From CAG-1782 sp964418255 (GTDB lineage: Bacteria; Bacillota; Clostridia; Christensenellales; DTU072), in the NCBI GenBank assembly GCA_964418255.1, contig CAYQKV010000001.1, forward strand, positions 234,519-298,518: a stretch of 64,000 nucleotides of DNA, read 5' to 3'. The first letter of the stretch is position 1, and every line of letters begins with the position of its first letter. Made by a program: the position numbers and the translations under genes. Shown one piece after another: positions 39,109-48,753 of the stretch. Under the pieces are notes generated by a model. It had not been told where the DNA came from, did not search any database, and saw nothing but the letters and a program-made list of their open reading frames with translations.

Positions 39109-42100
39109 TCGTACAATAAGAAGTATCCAGTCTGATTATCGGCAGAACTCCGCATTCGGTATCTACGGCAAGTCTCATCAGTTCTCCGCTTTCTCCCACG
39201 GCAAAGGCTTTCGAGGAAGTTTCTCCCCACGAACGCAGCCAGTAACCTTTTATTCCTTTCGCCGACAGTCTGTCCGTCGCGTAATCGGAGAATATCGCAA
39301 CTCTCGAACCGTTGTCGTCAAACCCTGCCTTAACGTCGGTAATTTCCGAATACGAAGGCGCAAACGCAATGTCCTCGGTGTTATCCTGCTTCGCCCACGG
39401 ATACTTTTCCGCGTCGCGGTAGCTCGCATAGCCCGTTGTTTCTGCGTTGTTGACCGTTAAGTCCGTTTTACCGAGAAGGTTCTTTTCTGTTTCGGTAAAA
39501 TGAGACGCCAGGAAAGTGATGGTAAACCATTTACGCAACTCGCTCGCGCCCCAGTTGTTGGCGTACGTTCCGTTGGAACTGCTTGTCGTAAGGTTGAATT
39601 TCACCGTATCGAGCACGACCGCCGCCCGCGCGTAAGCCGTTCCGTTATCGTCCGTAAAGATATTCCATCTAATCGGGTCGCAACGGTAATAAAGCGTATC
39701 GCTTACCCTTAAATACCTCGTGCCGTCGGCGTCGAAATATCTGTACGTCGCGCGGTAATCGCCCTGCGGATACGACGCGGAATCCGCCTGCAAGCCGGAA
39801 ATCACCGAAGAAGACGTTATTCTCGTCTGCGGATAAATTCCTATATAGAAATACCTGCTTCCGTCCGTATCGGTAAGAATATCGACGTATTTCACCGGGT
39901 CGCCCCATTTTGCGTAAACGTTTATACTCGCTCTCGTTTCCTGCGGATAAATTTCCGTTATTCTGTTTTTATACTCTCTGTCCGTATACCATCCTTCGAA
40001 AACGTAATACCCTATCGCATTCCCCGAAGAATCTTTATAATATTTATGCGGATTATATAAGAGTATCGTCGTCGTGCTGTTGGAGTTGTAACCCGCGACG
40101 TTATACGGAGAGTTTATCGCGTCGCTCGTATTGAGGTTGTACGTTATCGTATATTTTCCGCTCTCAGTGTTGTACACCCATTCGCATTTTATAATCACGC
40201 TCTCTCTGCCGTCGTAAACGTAGTAGTCGAAACTTTCCTCTACCGAAAGCGGTTCGTCGTCGAATTTTTCGTTTACGGCGTCGTAGAGGAACCAACCGCC
40301 GAAAGTATAATTTGCTCTCGCGTTCGCTCCCAAAGTCCATTTCCTCGCGCCTGCTGTGTCGAGATATTCCGGGTCTTCGGTCATACTCGCCCCGACGTTT
40401 CCTCCGTCAAGGTCGGATGAAATTATCTCTATTTCGTATTTCTTCCAGTAAGCGAAGAGTTCTATCACTCCGTTTTCGTCGGCGTAATCTATGTATTCGT
40501 CGTACGGAATAACCGCGCTTTCGGGATAAATAAGGTACGTTCCATCCGTCATACTCAGTTCTCTTACGGCGGTAACAAGCGTTCCGTCCGCCGTTTTCCA
40601 GCCTGCGAAATAGTATCCCGACATTGCGTTTGAGGTAAACCCGCCGGGCACGGCGATAGCCGTTACGTTCCCGCCGTAAGGCACCGTCGCGTCGCGCTTT
40701 CCGCTCGTGACTATCTGCGGTCTTACAAGCCTTATAAGCACGGTTTTTGCGTCGACCGAGTCGGAATACAGTCTCACGCGATAGGTTCTGCCCGCCGCCA
40801 CTTGCAAAGGAACTGTTTTTTCGTCTGTTGTGGAAACGCTTACGGTTTTTCCTTCCCCGTTTACCTCTCCGAAGCAAACGAAAGTCGTAACGCCCGCGTA
40901 AGTATTTTTAACTTTCAGTCCGTACTCGCCCGTCATAATTGCGGTGAAATAGTAATCGTGCCTTTCAAGCGAAACTCTGACCGTTTTTTGCGTTCCGTCC
41001 GCGTACAGCACGTCGCTCTCTGCGGCTTCGAAATCGGAAATCGGCACCCAGCGCGCGTACAGCGTCAAGTCGCATTTTATCAACGAATCGAAGTCGAACT
41101 GTTCTCCTTCGCACGACGGGTCTTCGTACCAACCGCCGAACATATAGCCCGCCGCATACCTGTCGGCGTATTGCGTGGGATAACTAATCGAGTCTCCCGC
41201 GTTGAGTATCTGCGAGGGCACTCCTCCGAACATTTCCCGTAAAGTTTCGTCGTCGGTATTTATATCGAAAGAAACCGTGACGTCGTATCCGTCGACGTAC
41301 ACTCTTCCGCCTTCTTCGTCGGTGTTGACGAGGTGTATTTCGTATTTACCGAAACGCGTTATTATCGCGGTATCTTTTCCGTACGCCCCTGTAACGTATT
41401 CGTCGTATATTACCAAAAGTTTTCCCTGTTCGTCGTACCAACCTATAAAGGAATAACCGTCCTTGCCGAAAGCGGCGTTCATCGCCCAGATTTCTTCAAA
41501 ATAGGTCTTTCCGTCCAAAGCGTCGGTTTTCTTTACGAATTTTCCGTTCATTCCGAACGTCACGCCGTCTATTTCCTGTTCCACTGCGGTGTGGTATCCG
41601 TTTCTTTCGCTTACTCTTGCGATATAAACGGTAAATCCGCCGACAAACGCTCCGTCGTCTACGGTTACTTTATACGGGCTTTCTTTCGTCGCTCCGAAAA
41701 CCGTTCCTTCTTCGTCTGTGACCGCATACCAATATCCGTTCGGCAAATCGACCGCGATTTCGATAATTAAGTTTTCTCCCGAATAGTAGGCGTAATAACT
41801 TACGTTCTTTTCGAATTCTTTATCCGTATCCACATAGAAATTGCGGTATCCGTCAATCGAAGCAATCTCCGCATAGACCGCGGCGAGCGCGCCCGCATAT
41901 TCCGTCGTAGCGTAGACGTACGTTCTTTCCGTGGAAACGTAATTTCCTCCCGTGACGTCTTTTTCCCGCCACCCGAGGAAAACGTACCCGTTAATATTCT
42001 TCGCTTCCACTCTGAACGCGGGGTCATCGTTGGAGAAACGGTAGCCTATTATCGAAGGCGCAGCGGAAAGCGAAGAAGAATTCGTCGTCACGGCAACGGG

Positions 42101-45100
42101 TTTATATGCGTTTTCTATCGACGCGAAACTCGCGTCGTAGACGTACTCTCCGAAACTGCCGTTCCTATCAAACTCGCCGAGGTTTATCGTGTACTGCAAC
42201 GCGCGGGTCTGTGTCGCCCCGTTTGTTACCCACCCGGTAAAAGTATATCCGTCTGCGGGCGCGGCGTTTAACACGAGGTAGAAATTGCCATCGTCGAGAT
42301 AATACGAATAAGTAGCGGTGCTTCCTCCCGCGGCGTTTGTATTTATCGTCACGGAAAGGTCGATTTTGCCCCATACCGCTTTGTAATAATGTTCCAACCT
42401 TTCCGACGGGACTATAAGTTCGTAATCCTCGCCGCACAGTTCTCCGTTCGCGTTATACCAACCGTCGAAGAACCAACCGTCGTACCACGCCGCTCCGTGC
42501 GTTCCGTATTCGACCGGCGAATAAACTTTCAGTCTGTAGTAGCCACACAATATTCCGTATTCGTCTTCCGCCATAAACCCGGTAATAATCGTTTCTCCCA
42601 CCGTATCGACAACGACTTTCGCGTCGGTTTTTCTCCATTTCGGTTCGAATTCGTCGTTTTCCACAAGGCAGACTTCGTTTCCGCGTTCGTCATACAGAAC
42701 GAGTTCCTGCGTAGTCGTTCCGTTTACGGTAATAGTTCTTCTAACGATTTCGAAACCTGTTTCCAAGGTAAGGAGTTTTCCGCCGTTATACCAACCGAGG
42801 AACGCGTACCCGTCGTTTGTATACGCTCTTATCTTTATACTGTCCCCGCTCGCGTTTTCCGTTCCGTACACGGTAAAGCCGCCTTCTTCCGAATTCGCCG
42901 TGCCTTTAATCGTTATATTCCGTTCGTTGTTCGGCTGATTTATGTTTTTCCACCTTGCGACGTATGTCTTGCCTCTTCCCGTGTCGCGGGTTTCGTAGAC
43001 CGTTTCCGACGATACGAACGCTCCGTTTCCGTCATACCAACCGCGGAAAATATAGCCGTTGTTCGGCGCCGCGATAAGTATGAGCGAACTGTTGTAACCT
43101 AAATAGTACGCCGCTCCCGCGGTTTCGTCGGAGTTGGAAATATCCGCGGTGACGTAATAAACGGTAGACGCGCTTCCTCTTCTCCAAACCGCGATATAGT
43201 TCTGTCTTTCTCCGCCGCCGTTCCTTATTTCGGTGACGTTGATTTCGTATCCGTAAGCAAATTCTCCGACGTCGATACCGCCCGAACCGCCGACAGGCGA
43301 AACGGGGTTGGCGTTGATAATCGAATTCCACCCTACGTCGGAAGCCGCTCTGTAAAGTCCGAGATAGTTATAACCGCCGCTTGTCGTTCCCGAAGAACTT
43401 ACTCCGACGGGAGTTTTCGTCGTCTTGACGGTAACGACGCATATTTCGTCTACGTTTCCGTTCGAACCCGCTTTTTTATACGCGTAATATGATATTCCCG
43501 CGTTTGCCTGCGCCGCCGCGGAAGATTCCGTGCTTGTGCCGCCGTACGCCTGGACGGAAATCGGGTAACTTGCGTCGAGGTGAGTATATTTCGCTCTGTA
43601 CTCGTTTCCGAGTTCGCTCACGTTAAACGTATACGACAACTCGAACGTGATGAGTTCGTCCTTTACGTTATACCATCCGTCAAACCTGTATCCCCCGTTC
43701 ACCGTAGCGGTAATCGTCACGTCTTCGCCCGTCTTGCCGTCCGAAGGCGCGGCTGTCGCTTTCTGCATTCCTCCCGCATAGTTGTCCGAAGCATACGTAT
43801 AATACGTTACGCCGCTTATCGCGCTTCCCGCTTCGCAAAGGGTGTACCGCCCCGTGTTTTCGTTATACGTATAATACCTGTTCGCCGCAATATACGACGG
43901 CGCGCTCGGGCTTGCCGCGAAGACTCCCGCCGTCATATTCACTTCGTATGCCGCGGGTTTCCAGCTTGCGACGTAGACCCGCCCTTCTTCCGCTTCCTCC
44001 GCGTCAACCGACGCAATCGTGATACTGTCTTCCACGGTAACGAGTTCTTCTCCCTCGTACCAACCGAGCCAGACGTATCCGTCGTACGTTTCCGCAGTTA
44101 TTTTAAGCGCGTCGTTCGTTATCATTCCGTCGAACTTGAATTTGCCGCCGACACTCGACCCGGTTTTCTTTCTTCCGTCGTTGATTTTATAAGTAATCGC
44201 TCCCGCGTCGTATATGTTTGTGAGTGCGGAAATGTTGTTTTTATTGAATTTTGCCGTCAAAATCAACGGTTCTTCGGGAATTATCCTCGTAAACGCGCCG
44301 CTTTCCACTACGTCCGCTTTGTTTCCGTACAAGTCGTAGAGTCCTTCGAGGATATAGCCTTCTCTGATTTTCGGATTGAGCGAGACCGTTCCACCTACGA
44401 CGTTGTTTTCCGCTCTGACGGAAACTTCTACGGTTCCCCTCGTTTCGTCTTCGCTTTCTATCCGATAAAACTCATCCGTCGTGCGCCATTTGGCTTTGAG
44501 GCTGACGCTTTCGTCCTCCATTTCGAACGCATAGGAAAAACTTCCTAATTCCGATACTTTTTCTTCTCCTAAAAACCACCCTTCGAACGTATACTTTGCA
44601 AGCGGGTCCGCCGAAACGACGGCGGTAGTTCCCGTTCTCACCGTATCCAGTCCTTTAATCGCGCCCGAAAGCGCGGAAAGCGAAGTTTCTTCCCCGTCGA
44701 GATAAGTAGTTGCGCTCACCGTAAGGCTTTTCCACAACGTATTTGTTTCTTTGGAAGACGCGGTTATTCTTATGTAAACCGTATCCGTTTTTTCGTTAGT
44801 ATCCCATCCGTCGAACGTATGTTTGCCGCAGTCGCAGTCCGCTTTTACCGCCACCGTGTCCCCGAGCGCGACGTTTCCGTAATTTGTCAGGCTTTCGCTC
44901 CCCGAGAACTCGAGTTTCTGGTCTACGGGGTTGCCGAAATCATCCGTCGCTCCGAAAACGTATTCGAACCATCTTTCCGTCACCGTGGTGTTTGCAGTTA
45001 CCGCGGCGGTAGCGTAAGTTCTTTCCGTAGACAGCAGTCTGTCTCCCGAATACCAGCCGCAGAACGCGTAAACAGTATATTTCCCGCCCTCTTTTTTAAT

Positions 45101-46285
45101 TTCCGAATACTCGGAAGAAACGGTAAGGTATGCGCTTTCTCCGTGCGCCACGGTAAACCGTTCTCTTCCCGTCTCCGCGCCCGAAAGCGTCGTTATTACA
45201 ATGAAATCTTCGGCGTTGCCGTCCCAAACCGCCACAAGGGTTACGTCGTCGGCAATATTCCAACCGGAAAGCGAGACCCCGTTGCTGCCCGTAACTCTGA
45301 TTCCGTCTTCCGTAAACCAACCTACGAAACCCGAGCCGTATTTGGACGGCGCGGGGAAAACGACGTGTTCTCCGAACGCTACCGTTACTTTGTCCGTATC
45401 CGAAACGCCGCCGTCCGCGTTTAGCGTAACGGTATACCGTTTTACCGACGGCACGGCGTAAAGTTTTACGTTGTCGGTGACCGCCGTTCCGCTGTTTCCG
45501 AAAGACCAGACTTTATTTCCGTCCGACCATTCTATTTCGAAACCGATAAGAACGTAGTCGACGGGTTCTCCTATCGAGCCGCCCTCTTCGCAGGTTTTAT
45601 CTTCGAGAAACGCTCCGTTTGCGTCGTAAAACGATACGGTAAAAATACGGTTTCTCTTGACGTTGAATTTAAGCACTCTTACCGCCGTGCCGTCGCTGTC
45701 GGTTATTCTTAAATAATATCTGTTGTCGCCGTATTCGGGCGAGAAAACCGCGCTGTCTCCTTCGCAGACCGCCTCCGTACATTCTTCGTCGAAGAAAAAC
45801 GCGTAACGATAGTTCGGTTCTTCCAACACGATTTTACCGGTAAGATTAACGCTTTCCACGCTTGCCGCAACGGAATAGACGCACTCCGAAGAGGAGAAAA
45901 CAAACGCGTCGTCGTCAATAAAAATTTCGTCTTTGAGGTTCCATTTCGCATAGAGGGTAATGTTGGAAGTAACGATGTCTTTACCGAAATTCCACTGTTT
46001 GAAATATCCGTCGGAAGTGAACCAACCGACGAACTCGTACCCTTTTTTCGAGGGTTTACCAGGTTCGGAAATCGTCTTATTTACCGTAGTGGAAACGCTC
46101 GCTACTTCGCTGCCCCCCGCGGAATCGAAAGAAACGGTATACACGACCTCGGTGACGGGGTCGGACGGAAGCACGGTTACGCCCTTTATGTCGTCGGGTT
46201 TTTCGACGCAAGCGAAGAAACAGCACGCGACCGCCAAAATCATCGCCGCAATCAACGTCGCTTTCAAACCTTTTCTCTGTCGCAT
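39101..46285 (-). CDS. Giant InlB-type B-repeat lipoprotein with C-terminal DUF6273-like domain
   Basis: The 2394-residue protein starts at 46285 (GGAGG site) with a lipoprotein signal ending in F-F-A-C (Cys26). A classic Listeria-Bacteroides/InlB B-repeat follows (about 48-115: Y-T-V-S-F-D-S-A-G-G ... Y-E-F-V-G-W-F ... I-T-L-Y-A-K-W-N). Most of the rest is a long series of divergent modules with the same theme (Y-x-F-x-G-W-Y-x-x-x-x-L, then A-x-W). The last 250 residues look like the DUF6273 domain (N-N-W-G-A-S-E-L-R-K-W-F, G-Y-W-L-R-S-W-G, V-L-P-I-I-R-L-D). It is anchored outside the cell and probably binds a surface or glycan. It heads an overlapping operon with a sirtuin and a phosphoesterase. 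Confidence 0.88.
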   Translation of the reverse strand: MRQRKGLKATLIAAMILAVACCFFACVEKPDDIKGVTVLPSDPVTEVVYTVSFDSAGGSEVASVSTTVNKTISEPGKPSKKGYEFVGWFTSDGYFKQWNFGKDIVTSNITLYAKWNLKDEIFIDDDAFVFSSSECVYSVAASVESVNLTGKIVLEEPNYRYAFFFDEECTEAVCEGDSAVFSPEYGDNRYYLRITDSDGTAVRVLKFNVKRNRIFTVSFYDANGAFLEDKTCEEGGSIGEPVDYVLIGFEIEWSDGNKVWSFGNSGTAVTDNVKLYAVPSVKRYTVTLNADGGVSDTDKVTVAFGEHVVFPAPSKYGSGFVGWFTEDGIRVTGSNGVSLSGWNIADDVTLVAVWDGNAEDFIVITTLSGAETGRERFTVAHGESAYLTVSSEYSEIKKEGGKYTVYAFCGWYSGDRLLSTERTYATAAVTANTTVTERWFEYVFGATDDFGNPVDQKLEFSGSESLTNYGNVALGDTVAVKADCDCGKHTFDGWDTNEKTDTVYIRITASSKETNTLWKSLTVSATTYLDGEETSLSALSGAIKGLDTVRTGTTAVVSADPLAKYTFEGWFLGEEKVSELGSFSYAFEMEDESVSLKAKWRTTDEFYRIESEDETRGTVEVSVRAENNVVGGTVSLNPKIREGYILEGLYDLYGNKADVVESGAFTRIIPEEPLILTAKFNKNNISALTNIYDAGAITYKINDGRKKTGSSVGGKFKFDGMITNDALKITAETYDGYVWLGWYEGEELVTVEDSITIASVDAEEAEEGRVYVASWKPAAYEVNMTAGVFAASPSAPSYIAANRYYTYNENTGRYTLCEAGSAISGVTYYTYASDNYAGGMQKATAAPSDGKTGEDVTITATVNGGYRFDGWYNVKDELITFELSYTFNVSELGNEYRAKYTHLDASYPISVQAYGGTSTESSAAAQANAGISYYAYKKAGSNGNVDEICVVTVKTTKTPVGVSSSGTTSGGYNYLGLYRAASDVGWNSIINANPVSPVGGSGGIDVGEFAYGYEINVTEIRNGGGERQNYIAVWRRGSASTVYYVTADISNSDETAGAAYYLGYNSSLILIAAPNNGYIFRGWYDGNGAFVSSETVYETRDTGRGKTYVARWKNINQPNNERNITIKGTANSEEGGFTVYGTENASGDSIKIRAYTNDGYAFLGWYNGGKLLTLETGFEIVRRTITVNGTTTQELVLYDERGNEVCLVENDEFEPKWRKTDAKVVVDTVGETIITGFMAEDEYGILCGYYRLKVYSPVEYGTHGAAWYDGWFFDGWYNANGELCGEDYELIVPSERLEHYYKAVWGKIDLSVTINTNAAGGSTATYSYYLDDGNFYLVLNAAPADGYTFTGWVTNGATQTRALQYTINLGEFDRNGSFGEYVYDASFASIENAYKPVAVTTNSSSLSAAPSIIGYRFSNDDPAFRVEAKNINGYVFLGWREKDVTGGNYVSTERTYVYATTEYAGALAAVYAEIASIDGYRNFYVDTDKEFEKNVSYYAYYSGENLIIEIAVDLPNGYWYAVTDEEGTVFGATKESPYKVTVDDGAFVGGFTVYIARVSERNGYHTAVEQEIDGVTFGMNGKFVKKTDALDGKTYFEEIWAMNAAFGKDGYSFIGWYDEQGKLLVIYDEYVTGAYGKDTAIITRFGKYEIHLVNTDEEGGRVYVDGYDVTVSFDINTDDETLREMFGGVPSQILNAGDSISYPTQYADRYAAGYMFGGWYEDPSCEGEQFDFDSLIKCDLTLYARWVPISDFEAAESDVLYADGTQKTVRVSLERHDYYFTAIMTGEYGLKVKNTYAGVTTFVCFGEVNGEGKTVSVSTTDEKTVPLQVAAGRTYRVRLYSDSVDAKTVLIRLVRPQIVTSGKRDATVPYGGNVTAIAVPGGFTSNAMSGYYFAGWKTADGTLVTAVRELSMTDGTYLIYPESAVIPYDEYIDYADENGVIELFAYWKKYEIEIISSDLDGGNVGASMTEDPEYLDTAGARKWTLGANARANYTFGGWFLYDAVNEKFDDEPLSVEESFDYYVYDGRESVIIKCEWVYNTESGKYTITYNLNTSDAINSPYNVAGYNSNSTTTILLYNPHKYYKDSSGNAIGYYVFEGWYTDREYKNRITEIYPQETRASINVYAKWGDPVKYVDILTDTDGSRYFYIGIYPQTRITSSSVISGLQADSASYPQGDYRATYRYFDADGTRYLRVSDTLYYRCDPIRWNIFTDDNGTAYARAAVVLDTVKFNLTTSSSNGTYANNWGASELRKWFTITFLASHFTETEKNLLGKTDLTVNNAETTGYASYRDAEKYPWAKQDNTEDIAFAPSYSEITDVKAGFDDNGSRVAIFSDYATDRLSAKGIKGYWLRSWGETSSKAFAVGESGELMRLAVDTECGVLPIIRLDTSYCTNE

Positions 46286-46336
46286 AATACCTTGCCTCCG
46301 AGCGCGCACAAGCGCGTGTAATCTTAAAATATATAT

Positions 46337-46365
46337 ATTTTATATTATATCTTTCATTTTGTCAA
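46337..46365 (-). promoter_or_regulatory. Promoter of the giant B-repeat lipoprotein gene
   Basis: TTGACA (46360-46365), 17 bp, TAAAAT (46337-46342) on the minus strand. Confidence 0.75.
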
Positions 46366-46380
46366 TACCTCGTTTCCGTC

Positions 46381-46409
46381 TCCGACCAAACGTTGCGTGG
46401 GATTTTACG
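46381..46409 (+). repeat. Family P palindromic element, left half only
   Basis: The 29 bases are identical to the left arm of the element at 15631-15709; the right arm is missing. It abuts the lipoprotein promoter. Confidence 0.75.
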
Positions 46410-46432
46410 ACACGTTTACACCGTTACGATAA

Positions 46433-46462
46433 TAAAAAAAGAGCATAACGCTCCTTTCTTTG
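46433..46462 (-). terminator. crp-type gene terminator
   Basis: On the minus strand an AAAGGAGC/GCTCTTTT hairpin with a GTTAT loop runs into TTTTTTT, about 40 bases after the stop codon. Confidence 0.7.
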
Positions 46463-46498
46463 TTTTTCTCGTAAAGCGCACCTGTTAGCGGGCGCCCG

Positions 46499-47191
46499 TC
46501 AGTCGCCGTAAATGATTGTACGCAACGCCTCGGGGTCTTTAATCGTAATCAGGTCTTTTCTGAAATCGAAAATGCCCTGCTCTCTCATATTTATCATTTC
46601 CCTGCTCATACTCGGACGGCTTACGTTGAGGTATTTCGCCATACCGTTCCTGTCCACTCCGAGCTGAACGACTTTCGTTCCCTGTTCGAGATATTTATCG
46701 TAAATAAATTTTGCGATTTTCTTCCGCATACCTTTAATCGTGATAAAATCGTTGTTGCATTTGAGTTCGGTTATCGTCTCGCACAACGTTTTTACGAGGT
46801 TTTCGGTAAGTTTTCTATGGCAAGCGCACGCTTTTTCGCAAGAAGACAGTATGCTTTGTCCGTCGATATAAAGAAGGCACGCTTCCGTCGCCGCGGTAAT
46901 GAACGTCTCCGCTTTATCCGACAAAGAGTAACACTGCGGCAATCCGAACATATCCCCGTCCACTTTCGAACTGACCACCGTGCGTTCTCCGTTCGGTCTT
47001 ACTGTAAACTCGACGAGGTTTCCTTCGAGAATAATACAAAGTTCTTTTATCTGTTCGTTGGGTCTTTGCACTATATCCCTCGGCGATTTCTTTTCTATGC
47101 GGGCGCTCAGACAATCGAACATCGCTTCGATTTCCTTGTCCGTCATATTGTAAAAAAGCGGATTTTTTTTGATTTGCTTGAAAAATTTCAT
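46499..47191 (-). CDS. Crp/Fnr-family transcription regulator
   Basis: The 230-residue protein has a cyclic-nucleotide-binding-like beta-roll (about 25-120, with L-C-I-I-L-E-G-N-L and D-G-D-M-F-G-L-P) and a C-terminal HTH_Crp domain with recognition helix V-S-R-P-S-M-S-R-E-M. The ligand pocket lacks a convincing R-x-A-x-V cAMP motif, and there is no Cys cluster for iron-sulfur, so the signal is unknown. The two arginines of the recognition helix correspond to CRP Arg180 and Arg185; the glutamate between them (CRP Glu181) is proline here. It is divergent from the 47349 gene with a palindrome between them, which suggests self-control. Terminator at 46433-46462. Confidence 0.92.
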   Translation of the reverse strand: MKFFKQIKKNPLFYNMTDKEIEAMFDCLSARIEKKSPRDIVQRPNEQIKELCIILEGNLVEFTVRPNGERTVVSSKVDGDMFGLPQCYSLSDKAETFITAATEACLLYIDGQSILSSCEKACACHRKLTENLVKTLCETITELKCNNDFITIKGMRKKIAKFIYDKYLEQGTKVVQLGVDRNGMAKYLNVSRPSMSREMINMREQGIFDFRKDLITIKDPEALRTIIYGD

Positions 47192-47232
47192 TTTCTTTCA
47201 TTCCCTGTGTTTTGTAACAAATGCTACCGAAT

Positions 47233-47260
47233 ATTATACCTATAAAAGAAAATTTGTCAA
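47233..47260 (-). promoter_or_regulatory. Promoter of the Crp/Fnr gene
   Basis: TTGACA (47255-47260), 16 bp, TATAAT (47233-47238) on the minus strand. Confidence 0.78.
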
Positions 47261-47271
47261 CATTTTGTTGA
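47257..47271. promoter_or_regulatory. Palindrome across two divergent -35 boxes
   Basis: TCAACA-TTT-TGTTGA, a perfect 6-3-6 inverted repeat that overlaps the -35 elements of both divergent promoters. A dimeric regulator bound here would control both; which protein does so is unknown. Confidence 0.5.
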
Positions 47272-47296
47272 AAAAAAAATCGTCGCTTGCTATAAT
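47268..47296 (+). promoter_or_regulatory. Promoter of the helical protein-AEC operon
   Basis: TTGAAA (47268-47273), 17 bp, then TGC-TATAAT (-10 at 47291-47296), an extended -10. Confidence 0.75.
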
Positions 47297-47348
47297 AAAT
47301 CGGTAAAAGAAAAACCGCGCCGTATTTTCGGCGTAAACGGAGGAACAA

Positions 47349-47801
47349 ATGACGGTCGGACAGGAATTAACCTATTATCTCAACGAACTCCGCAACTCGA
47401 ACTTGTTAAGTTCCGGTCGCGCGGTGAGCGATTTTCTCAGGGAAAGCGCGGAGAACGCCGAACTACTCGAATTCATAGCGACAAACGCCGAGGAAGTTTC
47501 TCTTAAAGAGCAACTTCAATATTTCGCCGCCACGCGTTCTATGCCCGAAGACCCACGCGTCTGTCTGCCGTTTGCGTACGCTCTTCTTTATCTTCTCGAC
47601 TCGGGAAAAATTTCCGCGGAAGACCTCACGAGCGGTTTCTATCCCGGCGCGGACGCCTTCGACGCGTATCCTTTGTTCTTTAAGGTTCTCGCCGACGCAA
47701 TAGAAGTTTCTCTTATGAAAGCGGATTCCGAAGCGCCTTGTTTGGGTGCCGAAAGTTCGGAGTTTTCCGACGAAGAAATCAATGCCGACGAGGAAGAATA
47801 A
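47349..47801 (+). CDS. Small acidic helical protein of unknown function
   Basis: I do not recognise this 150-residue protein. It is predicted almost entirely helical (L-T-Y-Y-L-N-E-L-R, S-D-F-L-R-E-S-A, Y-A-L-L-Y-L-L-D-S-G-K-I), has no signal or membrane segment, and ends in an acidic tail (S-D-E-E-I-N-A-D-E-E-E). A GGAGGA site and a consensus promoter support it as real. It is followed three bases later by the AEC transporter gene and is divergent from the Crp/Fnr regulator, so it may be a regulator-controlled partner of the transporter; that is inference from position only. Confidence 0.72.
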   Translation: MTVGQELTYYLNELRNSNLLSSGRAVSDFLRESAENAELLEFIATNAEEVSLKEQLQYFAATRSMPEDPRVCLPFAYALLYLLDSGKISAEDLTSGFYPGADAFDAYPLFFKVLADAIEVSLMKADSEAPCLGAESSEFSDEEINADEEE

Positions 47802-47804
47802 ACT

Positions 47805-48728
47805 ATGAATTTCGGTACGGTTGCGATAAACGTAGCGATAACTCTCGCCTTTGCGGTTCCCGGGTTTATATTTATAAAGACAAAGTTTCTCAAACCCGAT
47901 TCTATCCCCGCTCTTTCGAAAGTTCTGCTCTATTTCTGCCAGCCGTGTTTGTCGATATACTCGTTTCAACAGGTGGTTTACACCCGCGAACTCTTTATAA
48001 ATATGCTTATTTTCGCCGCGCTGAGTTTTGCTTTCCAGCTTGCGGCGATATTCGTTCTTCGACTTATCTATCATAAAAAGAGCGCCGAGGCAAAATATCG
48101 GATAGCGTCGGTCGCGCCCGTTCTCGGAAACGTCGGGTTTTTCGGAATCCCCCTTCTGGAAGCTCTCCTTCCCGACCATCCCGAAGCGGTAGCATACGCC
48201 GCGACGTTCATAATCGCGTTAAACGTAACGAGCTGGACTCTCGGGGCGTTCATTATTACGGGAGACAAGAGTTTTATCCGCCCGAAAAAGATACTTCTCA
48301 ACCCGCCCGTTCTCACGCTGTTTATTTCCCTTCCTTTGTTTTTCACAAAGACCGTTCTTCCGCCCGTTCTTATGAATTTCGTAACCATTCCCGCGAAGTT
48401 CACGACGGCGTTATGTATGATTATTCTGGGAATGCGGTTTGCGACAGCCGACCTGAAAAAAATGTTCACCGAGCCTACGGTTTACATTTCGACCGCAATC
48501 AAACTTGTGATTTTTCCGCTTATCGCATTTCTGATTACCCACTGGATGCCGATAGATTACGTTATGAAAGTGACGATTTTCATTCTGTGCAGTTGCCCGT
48601 CGGCTACGGTCATACTCGCTCTAAGCGAAATCAACGATTCGGGCGGTCAGATTTACGCCGCAAACACAATTCTTATGACTACGATTTTCTGTTCGGTGAC
48701 AATACCGCTACTTATGCTGATAGCTTAG
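47805..48728 (+). CDS. AEC-family (auxin efflux carrier-like) permease
   Basis: The 307-residue membrane protein has about ten hydrophobic segments in two halves, with the AEC hallmarks P-A-L-S-K-V-L-L-Y-F-C-Q-P-C-L near the first pair, G-N-V-G-F-F-G-I-P-L in the middle and the end motif A-x-x-C-P-S-A-T-V-I. Bacterial members export or import small carboxylates such as malate. The start follows the preceding stop by three bases (TAA-ACT-ATG), so translation is coupled. Convergent with rdgB, with only 25 bases between them. Confidence 0.9.
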   Translation: MNFGTVAINVAITLAFAVPGFIFIKTKFLKPDSIPALSKVLLYFCQPCLSIYSFQQVVYTRELFINMLIFAALSFAFQLAAIFVLRLIYHKKSAEAKYRIASVAPVLGNVGFFGIPLLEALLPDHPEAVAYAATFIIALNVTSWTLGAFIITGDKSFIRPKKILLNPPVLTLFISLPLFFTKTVLPPVLMNFVTIPAKFTTALCMIILGMRFATADLKKMFTEPTVYISTAIKLVIFPLIAFLITHWMPIDYVMKVTIFILCSCPSATVILALSEINDSGGQIYAANTILMTTIFCSVTIPLLMLIA

Positions 48729-48753
48729 TTTTCCTAAAAATTTATAAAGCGAT

